Source: Mycobacterium simiae (GTDB lineage Bacteria > Actinomycetota > Actinomycetes > Mycobacteriales > Mycobacteriaceae). Taken from it: a DNA stretch of 64,000 nt. The stretch covers positions 1,426,001 through 1,490,000 of the forward strand of contig NZ_AP022568.1 in the NCBI RefSeq assembly GCF_010727605.1. The letters run 5' to 3'. Every line of letters starts with the position of its first letter. Positions within the stretch are counted from its first letter, which is position 1. Under the pieces are notes generated by a model that saw only the letters and a program-made list of their open reading frames with translations, was not told the DNA's origin and did not search any database. The translations under genes and the position numbers were made by a program. Positions 63,201-64,000 of the stretch are shown piece after piece.

Positions 63201-64000
63201 CGTCGGTGCGCCCGTCCCGCCGGGCGTCCCGGCCACGTTCACCGAGCAGGTGGCCGACCCGCTGGGTGAGCTGCTGGGCCGTTACGCCCGCACCCGCACG
63301 CCGTTCACTACCGCCGAGGCGGCCGCACGGTTCGGTTTGGGGCTGCGGGTCACGGCCGACGTGCTGGCCCGGTTGGCCGGCTCAGCAGGGCCCGGGGCCC
63401 GGCTGGTGCGCGGCGACTTTGTCGCCGTCGAGCCGGCCGGGGTGTCCGGCGGGGTCGGCGGCGAGCAGTGGTGCGACGCCGACGTGCTACGGATCCTGCG
63501 CCGGCGGTCGCTGGCCGCACTGCGCGCCCAGGTCGAGCCGGTGAGCACGGCCGCCTATGGGCGATTCCTGCCGGCGTGGCATCACCTGGGCAGCGCCAGC
63601 GGCCTGGACGGGCTGTTGTCCGTGATCGATCAGCTGGCCGGCGCCCGGATACCGGCGTCGGCGCTCGAGCCGCTGGTGCTGGCACCGCGGGTGCGCGACT
63701 ACTCGCCGGCGATGCTCGACGAGCTGCTGGCGGCCGGGGAAGTCACCTGGTCAGGCGCCGGGTCGATCTCGGGCAGTGACGGCTGGATCGCGTTGCACGC
63801 CAGCGATTCCGCCCCGCTGACCCGCACAGCACCGGACGAAATCGATTTCACCGACGCCCATCGCGCCATCCTGGACACCCTTGCCGGCGGCGGCGCGTAC
63901 TTCTTCCGGCAACTCGCCCCCGGCCTCTCCGAGAGCACACTGAAAGATGCTCTGTGGCAATTGATTTGGGCTGGATGGATCACCGGCGACACCTTCGCCC
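60259..64000 (+). CDS. lhr: Lhr-type superfamily 2 DNA helicase, 3' end beyond window
   Basis: The first 1,247 codons of a large helicase of about 1,500 residues, cut by the window edge. Motif I is APTGSGKT, motif II DEIH, then SATVRPPEELARFL (motif III region), ATSSLELGIDMG and QRIGRAGH (motif VI). A long C-terminal winged-helix part follows. Lhr is an ATP-dependent 3'-5' helicase linked to DNA repair in mycobacteria. GTG at 60259 is the first possible start because an in-frame TAG is immediately upstream. The 26-bp repeats end 9 bp before it. Confidence 0.93.
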   Translation, partial: MGTEALEKFSAITREWFGSTFSAPTTAQAAAWQAIADGNNTLVIAPTGSGKTLAAFLWALDSLAAAGERPAGTRVLYVSPLKALAVDVERNLRTPLAGLTRIAERHGLPPPEISVGVRSGDTPPQRRRQLVNSPPDVLITTPESLFLMLTSAARETLAGVQTVIVDEIHAIAAGKRGAHLAVSLERLDALRDGPPAQRIGLSATVRPPEELARFLSGPAPTTIVAPPSAKRFELTVQVPVPDMANLTDNTIWPDVESRLVDLIEAHGSTIVFANSRRLAERLTARLNEIHAERSGVELSAQANRQVPGGAPAHIMGSGQTYGADTVLARAHHGSVSKEQRALVEEDLKHGLLKAVVATSSLELGIDMGAVDLVIQVEAPPSVASGLQRIGRAGHQVGEVSRGVLFPKHRTDLISCAVSVQRMLTGQIETMRVPTNPLDILAQQTVAAAALEPLDADRWFETVRRSAPFATLPRSVFEATLDLLSGKYPSTEFSELRPRLVYDREAGTLTARPGAQRLAVTSGGAIPDRGMFTVYLASEAEKPSRVGELDEEMVYESRPGDVISLGATSWRITEITHDRVLVIPAPGLPARLPFWRGDDVGRPAELGAALGAFTGELAGLGREEFERRCAELGFNDYAADNLWVLLDDQRSATGTVPTDTTLVVERFRDELGDWRVILHSPYGLRVHGPLALAVGRRLAERYGIDEKPTASDDGIVVHLPDTLDETPNGAELFVFDADEIDPIVTAEVGGSALFASRFRECAARALLLPRRHPGRRSPLWHQRQRAAQLLDVARKYPDFPIVLETVRECLQDVYDVPALVDLMTGIANRRVRVLEAETAKPSPFAASLLFGYVGAFMYEGDSPLAERRAAALSLDSSLLAELLGRVELRELLDPDVVSTTGRQLQHLSADRAARDAEAVADLLRLLGPLTEDEIAERAATADGTDIGGWLEGLRAARRALTVSFAGRTWWVAIEDIGRLRDGVGAPVPPGVPATFTEQVADPLGELLGRYARTRTPFTTAEAAARFGLGLRVTADVLARLAGSAGPGARLVRGDFVAVEPAGVSGGVGGEQWCDADVLRILRRRSLAALRAQVEPVSTAAYGRFLPAWHHLGSASGLDGLLSVIDQLAGARIPASALEPLVLAPRVRDYSPAMLDELLAAGEVTWSGAGSISGSDGWIALHASDSAPLTRTAPDEIDFTDAHRAILDTLAGGGAYFFRQLAPGLSESTLKDALWQLIWAGWITGDTFA

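Overview
The window is high-GC, densely coded DNA from a Mycobacterium. The right-hand part follows the gene order I recall from M. tuberculosis from Rv3272 to Rv3296: CoA-transferase, SulP-carbonic anhydrase, fadE25, purE, purK, GtrA-like, PH-domain protein, birA, accD5, accE5, maf, sseA, SufE-like, accA3, sigF, usfX, usfY, a membrane protein, a TetR regulator and lhr. Extra genes and gaps relative to that order suggest a non-tuberculous species. I cannot name the species from sequence alone.

Region 1 (1-35,615) is a type VII secretion (ESX) island. A plus-strand operon with 4-bp overlaps encodes EccC, EccD, MycP and an EspI-like MinD-type ATPase. Converging on it is a minus-strand array of substrates and chaperones, from right to left: a PE-like protein, a WXG/EspA-like protein, a PE/PPE pair, EspG, an EsxB/EsxA-like pair, two further secreted-type proteins, a ketoacyl synthase III-like protein, a second EspG-like protein, an EspL/YbaB-like protein and a repeat-bearing WXG protein. 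The array ends in one 5,498-residue gene (8,512-25,008).

That giant gene is the highlight. It reads as a multi-warhead T7SS effector: a WXG100-like head, a hydrophobic segment, two copies of a TcdA/TcdB-like glycosyltransferase, a papain-fold (Tox-PL) domain with an intact Cys-His-Asp triad between them, about 1,700 residues of beta-rich modules, three to four tandem helix-turn-helix-like repeats flanked by nuclear-localisation-like basic clusters, and a C-terminal zinc deaminase with HAE and CxxC motifs. No immunity gene is evident in the window.

Region 2 (35,981-47,725) carries a SAM-dependent methyltransferase, the CoA-transferase, the SulP-carbonic anhydrase fusion, a three-gene signalling operon (receiver-PP2C phosphatase, CHASE3-type histidine kinase, single-domain receiver), fadE25, purK-purE and a GtrA-like protein.

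Region 3 (47,680-64,000) holds a PH-domain protein, birA, a KstD-like flavoprotein, the acyl-CoA carboxylase cluster accD5-accE5-maf-sseA-sufE-accA3 (biotin ligase and its biotinylated client lie close together), the SigF stress module (STAS protein, sigF, usfX, usfY) with a candidate SigF promoter, a TetR regulator, a 26-bp tandem repeat and the first 1,247 codons of the helicase lhr, cut by the window edge. No rRNA, tRNA, CRISPR array or insertion sequence was recognised.
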